Assembly: GCF_964340395.1 (NCBI RefSeq)
Contig: NC_135570.1
Coordinates: 1,171,001 to 1,235,000, forward strand
Source of the DNA: Glandiceps talaboti
Taxonomy: Eukaryota > Hemichordata > Enteropneusta > Spengelidae
Length of the DNA: 64,000 bases
Direction of reading: 5' to 3'
Part shown: positions 11,870-24,955 of the stretch, in pieces
How the letters are laid out: each line of letters starts with the position of its first letter
Position numbering within the stretch: position 1 is the first letter of the stretch
Notes under the pieces: model-generated
Databases searched by the model: none
What the model was told of the DNA's origin: nothing
The model's input: the letters and a program-made list of their open reading frames with translations, nothing else
Position numbers and translations under genes: made by a program

Positions 11870-11928
11870 ACACTATTTTATAACACAAGTTAGGCCAAAA
11901 AAGAATTAATTTTGGTCAGCACGCATCA

Positions 11929-12593
11929 CTTAGATACCCTGGCATTTTTTTCTTGTTTGTCCAGCCCATGTAATCTGCAGGGGGGGGGGGGGGGGGACCG
12001 GACGACACAAAAATAATCCGAAGGAGAAAAAACTCACTACACGTTCTATAGCTAATTCTAAGAAAATTCGTCCGTCCGACACGAGCGGTCGGAAATGTAG
12101 GGAGTGCCAGTGTTGCATTTTCCCATAGCAGCGAAATGTAACTTACCCAAAGTAAATCGCTGTAGGTAAATATATCGCTGTGATGTCCGGATATGTCCAA
12201 ATAAAGGTACATGATATGGTAAGGTCGTAGGTAGTCGTACTCGTAGCATGGTCGACGTCAAGACGTACGTTCACTGCAGCTGGATCATTTCTGGCAAATT
12301 TACATCCTTGGTCGTCGTTGAGGGCGCCAGTCTGACACACATGACGTGTGAGGCATGCATGACAGGTGTCTGCCACAACAGTAGATTATACACTTGACCA
12401 CATAACTTCTAAATGTTTTGTTCCCGCAGGTAGCATATTTGGATCGTAGTTAAGATTTCTTATCTACTCCTGAACAAGTCCTGTGGTCATTCATCTGGAG
12501 TGTCATGGGGATGAAGGTGTCTCAGAACGTCACCTCCATGTTCAGCAATAACTAGCTGCAACCTTTGTTTTAAATTTGATAATTTAAAAAAAA
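11929..12593. other. Intergenic DNA with a poly-G run
   Basis: Contains an uninterrupted G tract at about 11979-11995 and a mildly GC-richer patch to about 12420. Open frames here show no recognisable family. It could include LINE 5' sequence beyond the proposed boundary, but I cannot show it. Confidence 0.4.
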
Positions 12594-12776
12594 AGGTTTT
12601 TGAGCCTTTTTTCTGTTCCGATGTTTAACTGGAAAACAAACACTACAATTCCTGCTGGGCAAATAGACGGATATGCATGGCAGATCTGACTCATAAAGTT
12701 GGGTAGTACGATTGTTCTGCTAAAATTACACCTTACCTACCCCAGTTAAACATTGGAGGGGGGAAAAAGCTCAAAA
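12594..12776. mobile_element. Small inverted-repeat element, about 183 bp
   Basis: The left arm, GGTTTTTGAGC...TTCTGTTCC..ATGTTTAACTGG, is matched inversely by CCAGTTAAACAT..GAGGG...GCTCAAAAACAG at about 12740-12776. The arms are near 38 bp with mismatches and the interior is unrelated. Non-coding, MITE-like; no target duplication identified. Confidence 0.45.
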
Positions 12777-15700
12777 ACAGAAAAAGCTACTCAAACTTAA
12801 AACAAATGCTAAAATTATTGCAGCTAAGCACTAACATATGCACTCTGAAAAGTTTCCCACTTCTGTCACAGAATGTCTGCAAACATAGACTGCCATCTGT
12901 TTTTCTGAAATCTGAAATTTTTGGGTAATGATGTTTGCAGTCAATTTGAATTTATAGACCTTATAAATGTGATAACATGAACCCTTCTCAATTTAAAATT
13001 AGCTACTGCTGTGGGCATGTGATGGTGATTACATACAAAACTGAGATAAGTATGGTCTCAAATAAATTTAGATAACATGAGTCATATTGTATTTTTTATG
13101 AATATTGTTATAGCTTTATTGTCTAATTACTATCATGATAATTCCCATTGCAAATTTTCTAATTACACTAAATATTCTTGCATGCATTGAAGTGATTATC
13201 ACTATGTTTCTTGAATCATTTTTCTTACAATTCCAGTACATACAGCAACAACCTGATAAAAAATCATTAATATTAAAGTTTCTCATCACTGCTAGCACCT
13301 GACATGTATGTGTAAATTTGATTATAATTTGATGAAGTCAATTTCTATTTATTCACTATTAGCATTACCTGTGTTTTTATTCTACAACTGTCCTGTGTAT
13401 TTTACATGTTTTTGTCTTGATTACCAACTGTAGAGGGCAGCAGACAACGACCAAAATGTGAGCATGCAACAAAAAGGAACATTTCAAGCAAAAGAGTAAT
13501 ACTAATGCCTAATAAGAAAAAAATTGTGTGGTTTTGATTACACTCAGTTTTAGAATAAGTGGTAGGTAGATTTTTTATTTTATTTTATTATTTGTATATT
13601 TGTAAGAGTCTAGTTCAGGTTGTTATGTTTTCCATTGTATTCCATATGGTCTCTGTGCTATTGGTTTCTTCTCATCAGATGTACTGCCATTACGGATTGG
13701 AAGAACAGTTTTATATTGTCTTTTTAAGCTGATGTCAGTTTCCGCATCCACTATTTCTGGTGAGACTTCACAATTTTCGTGATTTTAGTATTATTTTCTC
13801 AAATATGTAAAAAAAAGTTTAGGGTCGGCAGTGATAAACTAGGTGGGGTCAGGTAACCACACAACTTTTTTTTAGGCCTAACCACAATCCCTATGGACCG
13901 AGTGCTAAACATGAATAAATAGCCATCATTCGGATTTTAATCAGATTAGTGCATATCTCCGACTATTACTATGAAATGTTATACCATCCTAGAGCCAAGA
14001 TGGATACCTTGTTGTCATAACAACTAAAACATGGCTGACATGATTGCAATTATACTTGATCTGACTTATTACATATGGATTAGTTCATGTCCATTCAGCA
14101 ATCATGTGATGAATAAATAAATTCCAATATATCGATGAGACATCAGTAACTAAACTATTTTGTCTCACACTGCTAATTCTATATTGCTGTGAAATAAATA
14201 CAAATATTACATGGACAAACTACGTATTTACAAGTTTCAGTTTATGTAATAAATGAAGATATAATATTTCAGATATAGACAGAAGACAGACATTTTGTGT
14301 TCAATAAAATATATTACTATGGTAACAATTACAAGTACATGTCTGAAATTACAAATTGTTACCAGCACACAAGTACTTTGCATAGACACCACTAGAGTGT
14401 AAATTGCATACAGCAAAACTATTAACAATTTGACTGTATTTGTAAATTAGCTCACACTCAAATTTCAACCTGAAATATAAACTGTGAAAAAAGTAATTTT
14501 TAGCTTGCTTGCTTGTTACATGTATAACCAGAAATGAGACAAGATTCATGCAAAGACATCAAAGTCTAAACACCACAGGAGCTCTGATCTGTGTTTACTG
14601 TTAGAACACTGCATGTCATAACATTTAGTATGACTGTTACTGTTCAATTATAACTCCTACAGAATATAAACAAACTGATTTGAGAGGATTGGGTGAACCA
14701 ATATTGTATCAGTTGTATCAGAAAGTTGTATTGTATTTTTGTCTTTGCATGAAGTCAATTCCTTGGCTAAATTCATTCAAACAAACACACTGGTGATTGT
14801 TCACAGAGTATATCCTCAATTTTCTAATCAATTCATATTTTTAAAAAAGAGTCATGTTGAGTCAATTCATTAGAGCACCTGTACTTAATTCTATATTTCT
14901 CATCAGAGACCTTGAAAATGATGGGTCAGTCGGTTCAAAATAAAATAAAATGAAATATTTATATGTTCATATTTAAAACTATACTAACACTTTATTTGAA
15001 ATTGTTCCATCTTTCTAATTAGCTCAATTTTCTGTTTACTAATTCTTGATGGTACTGTGTACACTAAACTGACATCCATGTGTAAACAGTACAGATAAAT
15101 GTCTCATATCTTTCAATACTCCATTTTCTTGTTCCAAAATGCATTGCATGAGAGGGCGTCACCTATGTTGTTACGTTTAGTCTAGTTTTGTCTTTATTAG
15201 GTTTGAAATAAACATTTTCATTGTGAAATGATGGAAAGATGTGTTGAAGACTTAATTATGAGTGATTTCATAGAACAAAGACTAAACACATCAATGTGTG
15301 AGAATAATTTTACAGGTGAACCCTGGGTGCAGTCAGGTGACAACCACCCCTGAGTAGCATGTGCAAACCCCTCTGCACGTACACAATACACGGCCTACTA
15401 TGGAGAGACATGCAATGCATCTTTGAACCAGCAACAGGTTTATCGTTTGTTAATATACTGTAAATTTATGGATTACTGTTAGGATTTGATCATAAGACAA
15501 TCATGTAGACTTCAGTGAGTATACTATTTATGTAAAAAATAAATATACAATTATGCAAAACTAGTTAGCTACAGCTGCTGTGATGTAAATCTAGAATATG
15601 GATATTGTAATATCTTCTATCATCTTACTTGTACTCTATAAGTTAGTTTTAACAATATAGAGAGGTTGTCTTGGTAACAAAATAAATTAGACACCAACAA

Positions 15701-17122
15701 ATCTTTAGGCAATACTAATCATAATATGAATGTTAATATGAATTTCATAGCACATTCATATCTCCTCATACCGATAAATGCTAAATAAATATACATTCCC
15801 TGGACTTCAAAGAAGAAGACTTGTTATGACTTACATTCTATGATTCAAATAGTGGAAATTAGTATCACCTCTATTGTATAGGAATTTTGAACAAAACATG
15901 ATTGGACTGGGCTTGTTCGTTACTCATACTGAAATGCCATTACTATTAATTACTCTTAATTATTCAAGATTAGGATGTCGAGTTGCTAACGACAACCATA
16001 CAGTTGGCCAGCCCCACCTTTAATTGTAAGTTTTACTCCACTTCTCTTATAACTGCACACAATGAGATTTTTCAAATAAGAACTTGCTCAGAACTGTATA
16101 AAGATCAAAAGGTAAGCAAATATAGACCTTATTTGCATTAATTTTGCATTTTTTTGTCATTCTCTTGTTTACCAATAATTAAGATACTTGGATACAGAAC
16201 ACCAATCTTAGTAAAATATTGGGTTTTGGTTTTAAGATATCTAAATACAACTGCAGGGATTTAATTGCACTGGATTAACTTGATTAACCATCTAAGAGAA
16301 TTAAGACTAACCTAATCACCTGAAAGTTTATCAGCAAATTACTTTTAGTTTAATTAACACCTTTTATGTCATCTTTATTTTATTTCATTTATCAGGTCTT
16401 TTCTGCATGTTTATCTTACGAGTTTAACTGTACATATATTTCATTTTGCCAATGCATTTATTTTAGATTATTACTGCTCAGTGCTTTTGAATATTTTTAT
16501 AATAGGGATAATAAATGTTAAAATGTTATTTCAGTCAGCTTCACCTGACATATCTGAAAGAGTGTCAGTGTCTGCCACAAATTTAATTTTGTCTTTTTTA
16601 TTGTACTATGGTATGATAATGAAAATATGCTGTCAATTACCAATACAAAGTACTACTCTTTCAAGTTCCCTCAATAACAATCATGTTGTTTTCCACAATA
16701 AAAGTGCTGATATCTATTGATTAAAGCAACAACCTAAACTTGTCATGGTTGACTTTGATAGTAAATGTATTTGTTACATCTAGTCTTTTGGTGAACGCTG
16801 CCTGTTTTTGCTGTAAACAGATACATATTTTGCAGTAAATGTAGTTAGCATGTGCAATTTTTAACAGATACATATTTTACTGGCCTTTTTGATTGGAAGA
16901 CACATACTGCCAAACTAATCAATTTGTCCTTATATATATCTATATTACATGTATGTATATCAATATCTAAATAAACATTGTGCATGACACATACAGTTTC
17001 AGAGATGTCAGCTGGATTATGCAGCAAGTGAATATCTCACGAATATCAAACCTTTCCTTTGTCTAGGACAGATATCGCAAGATATCAAGTTATGACGTGA
17101 GTGTCTTGCATGTTTTAACCTT
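12777..17122. other. AT-rich intergenic DNA and SAMD8 3' flank
   Basis: No gene, RNA or transposon recognised. Open frames are short and compositionally ordinary. The part nearest 17123 should be SAMD8 3' UTR; several TTTATT strings (AATAAA on the - strand) occur, for example at 16457-16462, but none can be chosen as the poly(A) signal. Confidence 0.5.
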
Positions 17123-20100
17123 TTAAGATTCCAGCAACTGCTTAAGCCAAACTGGCTGTGAAAATGGCCATTCACATTCCCATGGGATAGTACCATCAAC
17201 ATTACATTCAAAGAAAGTAAACAGGGGGAACCATACTCTGGTTCGTTTGTCGCCATGATGAAGTGCACGGTTGTTTGCCAATGAGTGATAATACAGGAAG
17301 AGTCTGGAAGTGATGTAGAATGCTACAAAGACATCAATAGAATAGTGTTCATGTGCTGCTAGGATGAAGAAGATGCCAAAGATATTCATCACCCATGATG
17401 CCGTGTGAAGAAGGTTGTAATTCCTTGGAGTATCTGTGAAGAAAATATCAATAATAATATAATAATAATAATAATTTATTTACAAAGCGTCAGTATCCAC
17501 AAGACGCTGAAAGCAAATCATACAATACAAATATCAGTTAAAAGCAGTTTTAAAAAGTAAAGTTTTAACATTGGATTTAAAAGCAGATAAGTTAGGTGAC
17601 TGACGGATGTTGAGTGGGAGATTATTCCAGAGAGTGGGAGCAGCAACACTAAAAGCACGATCACCATATGTCATATTGATGATGTCATGATTTTAAATCA
17701 TGGGTACAAGCCGAGTTGACACGTTTGGGAATAAATTATGCTGTATATTTATAATGTATTCACAGTATTGTAATTACTAGAGTACACTTAGCTACCATAT
17801 GTAATTCACTGAACCTGGTATCAAGATATCATTTGTAAATAATCTGATAAAGTAATTGATCATACTTCTCACAAATGTTCTAGAAACCCCTACTATGCAA
17901 TCAACTGTCTTAACTATGCCAGGAGATGAACATAATGTTATAGAATGCATGCATTGATCAACATTAACATCATTTTAGTTTCATCCAGGTTATTACGTTT
18001 GTATGTAAGTATTTTCATTTGTGTAAAACATTTAAAAATTCAGCTTACGCCACTTTACAATGAATACTGAGCATTTAAAAATGTCGTTTTACGGAAAAAG
18101 TGAGTGTTTTTGTGTTTATAGTTTAAACCATTATGTTAGTATGAGGTCTTTATTATACACTATATTCCATAGCTACACTTTTGTTAAAGTCCTGTTAGCT
18201 AGACCACTTTTTTCATACACTTTGATATTTAAATTCACATCATTCATATTTTCATTACATTATTGTTGTGTATGATCTAACCCTATCACTATCCTAGGTT
18301 GATTGTTTATTTACATTGTTTATAAATGGATTAAAACCCAAGCAGCCATCTCTATAAAAGTGAATATATGATTCATAGAAAAGATTGAAAAGGCAGCAAA
18401 AATGACACTGACACGTGCTGGAACTTAAAACTGCAACAGTATTATCTGTATCTAGATTTTAAGTTGAACTCATTGTTGTAAGTAGGTGATAACAAGTACT
18501 TTATGTATGACAAGGTCAATGGGATTGGAAACACTTGACTTTACTTACATTCTGTGATAAAGAAGTTAAGTGTAGTAACAACCACAGTATGGCCACTGAA
18601 CATATAATCACCGCAAGTATTAACACCAGTCAATGACATACCCATTCCTATACAGATCTCAAGTGTTCTTATCAACTTAGACCACAAGTCATCATAGATC
18701 TGAAAAAAAACAGAAACATGAAAGACTGCAAATGTAAATTATGTGACAACCCCATGACACATGAGTACAAGTGTGGTGTACTTGGGGTATTTAATAATAA
18801 TAATGTTGGGTTCTTATATAGCGCTTTCCCACTCCGTGCTCAAAGTGCTTTACAATTATTACCCCTGGCTCGGATCAGAACGGCACAATGGCTCTTTAGT
18901 CTTCCTCAACTCCCCGGGCAGCATACAATCCATTGCAGCTGTTTAAGCGCATAGGATTAAAGCCTTCACATTGCAACCTACATCCTACCAGGTCCCCAAT
19001 TATACAGCTGGGTTGACTGAGGCACAGTCATGGTTCAAATCTTGCCCAAGGACTTTAGCCACTCAGAAACAAACTGTAGGCAGCGACAGGGCTCGAACCT
19101 GCAACCTGTAGATTCCAAGCCAGTCATGCTACCATTCACCAATCATGACTCCACTATGAGTATGTATGAGTGTATGAGTGCTTGCAGTGTTCTCTGTGGC
19201 AGTAACTTTCATGAGTGAAAATACAGCAGAAAACACTTCAAGTAGGAGTGCAAGTACTCCTGAGTACCCACACTGTCACTCACACAGTTGTGTTATTATT
19301 ACATGTTTATAGGAAACAACAAATTTCTGTGACAGTTGATGCGATCACAGGCTTTGTGTAGAATGACCTATCACATCCTCATTTGCATAGAGGTATGCAA
19401 TAATGTTTTTGGTATTACACTGCAGTGAAATGTACTATTCATGGTGGTTGATTTATAAGTTCCTGATTGTCTGGCATTATTGAATTTGGAGGGGAGCCTC
19501 AGGTGGAGGCAAATAACATGACTTGGGAGCCTTGAACAATATGGAATATGATTGTATATGGCCAATCTGATTAAAATCTCAGGTGGGAGAACAACTCGAT
19601 TGCTTTATGTATCTCTATTTCCTTCCTAGCTATTGTTGTTTATTTTCATTTTGTTGTTCCAGGAGTGAGGAAGGTGCTCACTCTCAGAACAAAAATATCA
19701 AAAACATGCACAATATATGAAGGAAAGAGTGGTAAATAAAGCAATCTTGCTATACTTGCACGTCAGATTTTAATCAAATTGACATTTTATGTACCTATGA
19801 GAAACGAAGAACTAAATCCATCTTTCCAAAATATCTGAATTCATTAACATTACCTTGCCAGAGCACTGAAGATGGACCCCAGGAACTGAGAGTGATGTCA
19901 TAAACATGGTAGCACATCGTAATAGAAAGATAGTGCCAGTCAAACTAAATAACCTCCTCAGTATAATCAACCTGGAAAAAAATCACAAGAAAATTTTACT
20001 CTAAAATTACAAGATACATTAGTGAAGTTAATAATGATAATGCAGTTTTAATGATCTGTCTCAGTTTAAGATTAAAATTTAGATGAAAACAGTTATCTGG

Positions 20101-21381
20101 CAGACTTTATTGGTCCTGTATAAAAACAAGGTCATTTCTAATCCTTATGCTATGGCTATACTGATTAGATCAAGCTCCAATGTAGCATTGCCGTAAAAAG
20201 GTCACCATCACTTATAATAATAATGACTGGTTTTTATATAGCGCTTTTCCACTCTGTGCTCAGAACGCTTTACAATCATTACCCCTGGCACAGATCTATA
20301 GTGGCACAACAACCCTTTATTTCCTCAACTCCCTGGGAAGCATACAATCCATACAACACTTCTTCCTGTTGCATTTTTCAGTAGGGGCAATATTGGATTT
20401 GTTGCAAGACTATAGCATTCATAAACGATAAGAATTGTATTAAGGGCAGATTTATAAATAAATGATACAAAATTTGAATAACTATTTCTGGCTGGTGAAA
20501 TTTCTATATCACGAGAACAAGTTTTCGTAAGGTATGTACAGGAATACAGATTACTGGTTGACATACAATTACGTAACATGTATGTATATTTGTATACAAA
20601 GGTATGATTATAGTATAAACAATGGAAGGGAACCCTACATTTTCTGATTATACATGGCACACTAAGAGACATACAATAGATGCCTTGTCAGTGCACAAGT
20701 GTTTGCCATCAAAATTATACCCCTGACATTGTATTTACAAATATGTACATGTAGTTAACATTTTGACGCTGCTCATTTTGAAACCAATGATATTGCCTAA
20801 CACTTGAACTACAGATCACATATTGCCACTGTTTGAATCTGTCAGTTTATTGACTGATCAAGTATGTGGATTTAATGAAAAATGTAGTTTTCAATAATAG
20901 TGCTGTTTTCTAAGTCTCTGTAATGATAACAGTTATAACTTGTTTATATGCAGACTGCAGGATATTGTGTCATTATTGACATTCTTGCAAACCGTGAATT
21001 TACTATGAATGATTACAAGAATAAACACAATAGCAAATCTTTTAGTTTAGCAACTATAATGATCTATTGATTATATACAGTGGAAATACCTGTAAACAAT
21101 CTACATGTACATTACAACATGTTGATTCAAAGAATGACAAGAAATAGCACCAATGCAGCACAGCCCAAAATCAGGTCAGTCTGCCGAATAGTTAAGGAAT
21201 TTATGGTTTTTAAAACCAAAAATCACATTTTTTGATACTAAATACACATTTCTGATGTGATCATTTAACATCTGACCAATTTCCATCTACACATCGTAAG
21301 TAATGTCACCACCAAATACCAATGCAATTGGTCTGGCAGTTTTTGACTTCAAGTTGTTCACATACATACAAACACACACAT

Positions 21382-21438
<57 letters not shown>

Positions 21439-22370
21439 CACACACACACGTCAGCACACACACAACACATCAGAACACACACATACAGACACACAACACA
21501 TCAGCACACACATACACACATATCAGCACACACACATGCACACATACATACATACACACATATCAACACACATACACATATATCAGTACACACATACACA
21601 CATTTGCTATGCCTCAGCCACACTACTGAACTATCTACAATGTAAGGGTTCAGTTGTGCTATTAGAAAAATATTTCAAGAAATACTGATATAATGTGTAC
21701 TGTACCTGTGTTTATGTAGCACCAATACTATTGTTAGAATAGTTCCAAGAATAATACCCACAGCTTCACAAACTTTGAAAGCCCAGGGTATATGTGGTAG
21801 ATTATCTAGTACAATATCTGGTAAAGGTGGATATTTGTCCATGTCTGGAACTCTGTCATGCACTACAGTCATTACAAATGAAGTCAATAAAAGTGCCGAA
21901 ACAAAATACACAAAACTGATCACAGTTTTTTTTCTTTCCACTTTAAATTTGTGTTTATTCCTTTCTCTTCTATAAGGAGAATGATTATAGAAGTGAAATT
22001 CATTTTCACTGGAAGCGTAATCTATAGATTCTGTGGAATCAAGTCTTTCAACATGGTGCCTCAATTCACTTCGTCTCCGGGCACGAGTATCTCTCTGATT
22101 TGTTGCCTGGTTACTAGTTAGTCTTTTTGAATTCCTACTATCCTTGTGGAGTCTTTTGATGGCAGTACTTAATTTCTTGATATCACCAAGTACTTTTAAC
22201 TCTATTGGTGGCTTTCTCAGATCATCTTCTGTCAGGGACATCAACACTTCTCCATCTATCTTATGTTGGGAACACAGAGTGTTGATGTAACTATGGAAAC
22301 CATTTTCATCTAACCATTTTGCCACCTGTTGTGTTGTCCAATCATGTGCATCACACACCATAATACTCAT
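17123..22370 (-). CDS. SAMD8: SAMD8 / sphingomyelin synthase-related protein 1 (SMSr)
   Basis: ER multipass enzyme that makes ceramide phosphoethanolamine from ceramide and PE and restrains ER ceramide in mammals. Coding exons: 22370-21706, 19971-19854, 18699-18549, 17433-17123, all with GT-AG junctions. They join to 1245 nt (414 aa), almost exactly the size of the human protein. Residues about 7-72 are a SAM domain ([31 protein letters not shown]), used for ER oligomerisation. TM1 starts near 151, and PPLPD is at 181-185. [19 protein letters not shown] is followed by [22 protein letters not shown] is at 290-299 and [14 protein letters not shown] near 339-352. Catalytic residues inferred by family: His298, His341, Asp345. 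An acceptor at 22391-22392 just before the start exon implies an upstream 5' UTR exon. Introns hold SINE and LINE fragments. Confidence 0.95.
17452..17674 (-). mobile_element. 3' end of a CR1/L2-like LINE in a SAMD8 intron
   Basis: On the - strand, 17674-17534 encodes the last 46 residues of a typical CR1/L2-type ORF2 ([20 protein letters not shown], then [11 protein letters not shown]) and ends in TGA. A short 3' UTR and a (TTA)n tail follow at 17452-17473. The element is 5'-truncated. The frame is intact over this short stretch. Confidence 0.8.
18793..19155 (-). mobile_element. tRNA-derived SINE with (TTA)n tail
   Basis: Read on the - strand it starts with a tRNA-like head (GGTGAATGGTAGCATGACTGG as A-box region; GGTTCGAGCCC as a near-perfect B box). 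A body of about 200 bp follows, then a tail region AAAGCGCT..TATATAAGAACCC and (TTA)n. It lies in a SAMD8 intron in the gene's orientation. A truncated relative is at 20213-20354. Family name not assigned. Confidence 0.75.
20213..20354 (-). mobile_element. 5'-truncated copy of the same SINE
   Basis: Shares the 3' half of the element at 18793-19155: (TTA) tail, TATATAGCGCTTT-CCACTC-GTGCTCA, CTTTACAAT-ATTACCCCTGG and CTCAACTCCC-GGGAAGCATACAATCCAT, read on the + strand. The tRNA-like head is missing, as expected of incomplete reverse transcription. Confidence 0.8.
21361..21601. repeat. (CA)n microsatellite with ATCAGCACA interruptions
   Basis: CA repeats with periodic CATCAGCACACA and CATACA variants, in SAMD8 intron 1 close to the exon end. 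Overlapping open frames are artefacts. Confidence 0.95.
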
Positions 22371-23319
22371 GATGATTCAAATTTGTATGCCTGAAAAATC
22401 AAAATGAATACTACAGAAATACAGATATGGTTGTATGAAATTTGCATAACAAAAGAATATTGACTTGTAATTCAATTTCTATTGTTCTCAAGAAATGATA
22501 GGGTGGACATCAATGTACATTTTTTTATGGCAGTGGGTAAAAATGATTTTAAAAAAATTGTGTCATTCATTTAGGAGAACATAGTATTCTGGTACATGAT
22601 AGCATTGTGTCACTGTGTGTCAGTGGTATGTCATATATTGGCCTATAGTCATGCATACAGACAGAGATAAATACATGTAAGTTGTGACTTGATTCTGACA
22701 ATGTCCCTCATCATCTGTTTTTAGACATTGTCATAATTGAGTCCCATACTCCGTCTGCAGGCAGAACTAATCAAGAAGGAGCACTGGCCATGTCATTTTA
22801 TCCAGTCAAATTCATTTGGCAGGAAGTATATATATATTACAGTACTTCATGAGTCATAGCCTAGGGAACTTTCAATAACGCATTTTTACAATATAATTGT
22901 ATGACATATTAAAGCCATATTGAAAGAAACTTACTTACATAAATTTGAAATGAAAGAAATATACATGTTTGAATTTCATCCACATTGTTATTTTCCGGTC
23001 TGCAAATACAATATTAACGTCCGACGAATAAGAGGGATCTGTCATAAAACTTTTAAAAGACAGAATCTCGGTGGCAAATCATGAGACTGACCCACAGTCA
23101 CTTGTGAACTAATATTCCATTGCCACAAACACCGGTAACGGTACCGGTATTTTTTGAATATCGTAAAACCTATAATAACGTCATTATTTTGTATTATGAT
23201 CATCCTAGACTAGAATATCACCATCCTGGAATGTAATATGAGTTCAAGTGAGGACTGACTCCCGGACGTGGACTGACTGACCGACCAGTTTGATGTGTCA
23301 TATGTTTATACACACGTAC

Positions 23320-23653
23320 CTGTCCTTGATGAGATGTTAAGTTGTTGGAAAACGTATAAACCTGTCTCTATCTTCTTCTCTCGGGGGAATATTCCAAGGT
23401 AATGCCGCCTTCCTTCCCAACCGGTCACTATGGTACCTCTAATTACTAGTAATAGGAGATCTCGCCGGCTTCCGGCCATAGTCACTTCCGTGTTCTGATA
23501 ACGCCCTCAATAGTTGAACCGAACATTTACTTTCGTTATTATTTTGACCTTGATACCCTTGATTGACATCTACGGAAACCCGTTTATTTGTCAGAAGCCA
23601 TTGACTTGTCCACCATTTTGGTTCCTGCAGTCAGGCGATTTCACGTGTGAAGG
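23320..23653. promoter_or_regulatory. Presumed bidirectional promoter and 5' UTR exons of SAMD8 and VDAC
   Basis: GC-richer than its surroundings and lies between the divergent genes. A - strand donor (GGACAG/GTACGT, exon end at 23320) fits a non-coding first exon of SAMD8, whose coding exon has an acceptor at 22391-22392. A + strand donor (GAAGG/GTAAGA, exon end at 23653) fits a non-coding first exon of VDAC, whose coding exon starts after an acceptor at 24935-24936. CACTTCCG at 23483-23490 is an ETS/GABPA-type site, and CCACCATTTTGG near 23610 resembles a YY1 site. Both are common in TATA-less housekeeping promoters. Start sites are not visible. Confidence 0.5.
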
Positions 23654-24936
23654 GTAAGACATTTAAATTTCACAGCATCTTTTCTCTATTGTTTCAAATA
23701 ATAGATTGCAAATTGGCGGCAAAATGTGTTAATTGTTCTCACAAACCTCAATATCTCATCTGCGCCTAAAATAAAACACAAAGACGTAAATCTAAGTGCG
23801 TATGTGCCGGCAGTAGCGTGTACGTGCAATATGATTAACCGGTGATGTTGGCCGGCCTCTGATGATCATGATCGGCGTACCCATTCTTCGCCGTCTAGAA
23901 ACGTATTGTGTATAACGCTAACGTGTGTTGAAATGTTGCTGCATCGCAATTTTAGTGAACTGTCCAACGCACGTAATCTATTCTGTCATCCGGCACAAAT
24001 CTTTTTAGAGATAAATCCCCCAAAACGTGCGCAACCACCATTTCTCTGCCAACTATTCTGAGTGGTTTAACCCATGTGTGGCCTACTTTTCACATTGCTC
24101 AATGAAATAACAAAGGTTGATAACGGGTCAAACACGTTTGAAATGAAATTGCTACTGTTAAAGTCGAATATTGCTGCATTCGATGTGATGTTTCTGGTTG
24201 CATGGTCAACATACACACATTTGGGGTGTGTGCACGCGATGACGTAACGCATCCAAATCGTGGCATCAGACATTTGAAATTTCACCTTTGTCAAGCATTT
24301 GTAATTTATGCTCGTATAACTATCAATATTTAAGTAAATCTGAACGAGTTCTTTCCGAGTTGTGTACCCCCTTTCGCACCCATTATTGTCAATAGTATTA
24401 AATACTACTGCACTACACTATAAAGTGGGTTATTTTTTGATGCATTTCCTTATATTTTTACTGAGCTATTATTATAGTAAATTAAAAAATGTTTTGGATG
24501 TTACTCACTTTCAAGTCTTAAAAGAATAAAAGTATTCATGGAGCCTTTAAAATTGTGTTTATTCTAGCTTTAACAAAGTCTTTTCATTAAGTAATACAGG
24601 GCTTGAATTACTGTAACAGTAGTCCCATGTCCACAGACTACCACTTCTTGTCATGGGGCTACCATAATTTTCAGCTGGTAGCCCACTTAGGCTACCACTG
24701 ATTCTGTGATGGAAGATTTACATACAGATATATTTCCAATAGAGGAACCCAGGACTATTGGTCACCATCCTTAGGGCCCCACTCGGACTACCATAGAAAA
24801 AAAAGTTAATTATCATACCAGTGTGTGTGTGTGTGTGTGTGAATTTGAAATAGCTGATTGACAGGGAAACAGTTTTGAAAGTCTTAAAATTAAAGCTTGT
24901 AAATTTTATATTCTGTTTAATTTTCCTTGCCTGTAG
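23654..24936. other. VDAC first intron
   Basis: Presumed intron between the non-coding and first coding exon of VDAC. It holds a GGTAGCC..GGCTACC short hairpin near 24677-24699 within a block rich in CTACCA, probably an old repeat, and a short (TG)n at about 24822-24840. Confidence 0.5.
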
Positions 24937-24955
24937 GAGCTGACAATTTGTCAAG

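Larger units (their letters stand above)
7389..11916 (-). mobile_element. Degenerate two-ORF LINE (non-LTR retrotransposon)
   Basis: A nearly full-length non-LTR element on the - strand: ORF1, then ORF2 with AP-type endonuclease, reverse transcriptase and a C-terminal Cys/His motif. The 3' UTR ends in AATAAAGAAAG and an (ACTAT)n tail next to 7389. A 12-bp direct repeat flanks it with one mismatch (CAGCACACATCA at 7376-7387, CAGCACGCATCA at 11917-11928). That is a plausible target-site duplication and sets the boundaries. Both ORFs carry stops and frameshifts, so it cannot be autonomous. A 3' UTR fragment of the same family lies at 33892-34025. Clade not assigned with confidence; the ORF1 type and Cys/His tail point to an L1/Tx1- or CR1-related invertebrate LINE. 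Confidence 0.9.

Noticed and set aside
13668-13690. CTGATGAGAAGAAAC on the - strand as a hammerhead ribozyme
   Set aside because: Core words are present but there is no room for stem II and no pairing stem I or III.
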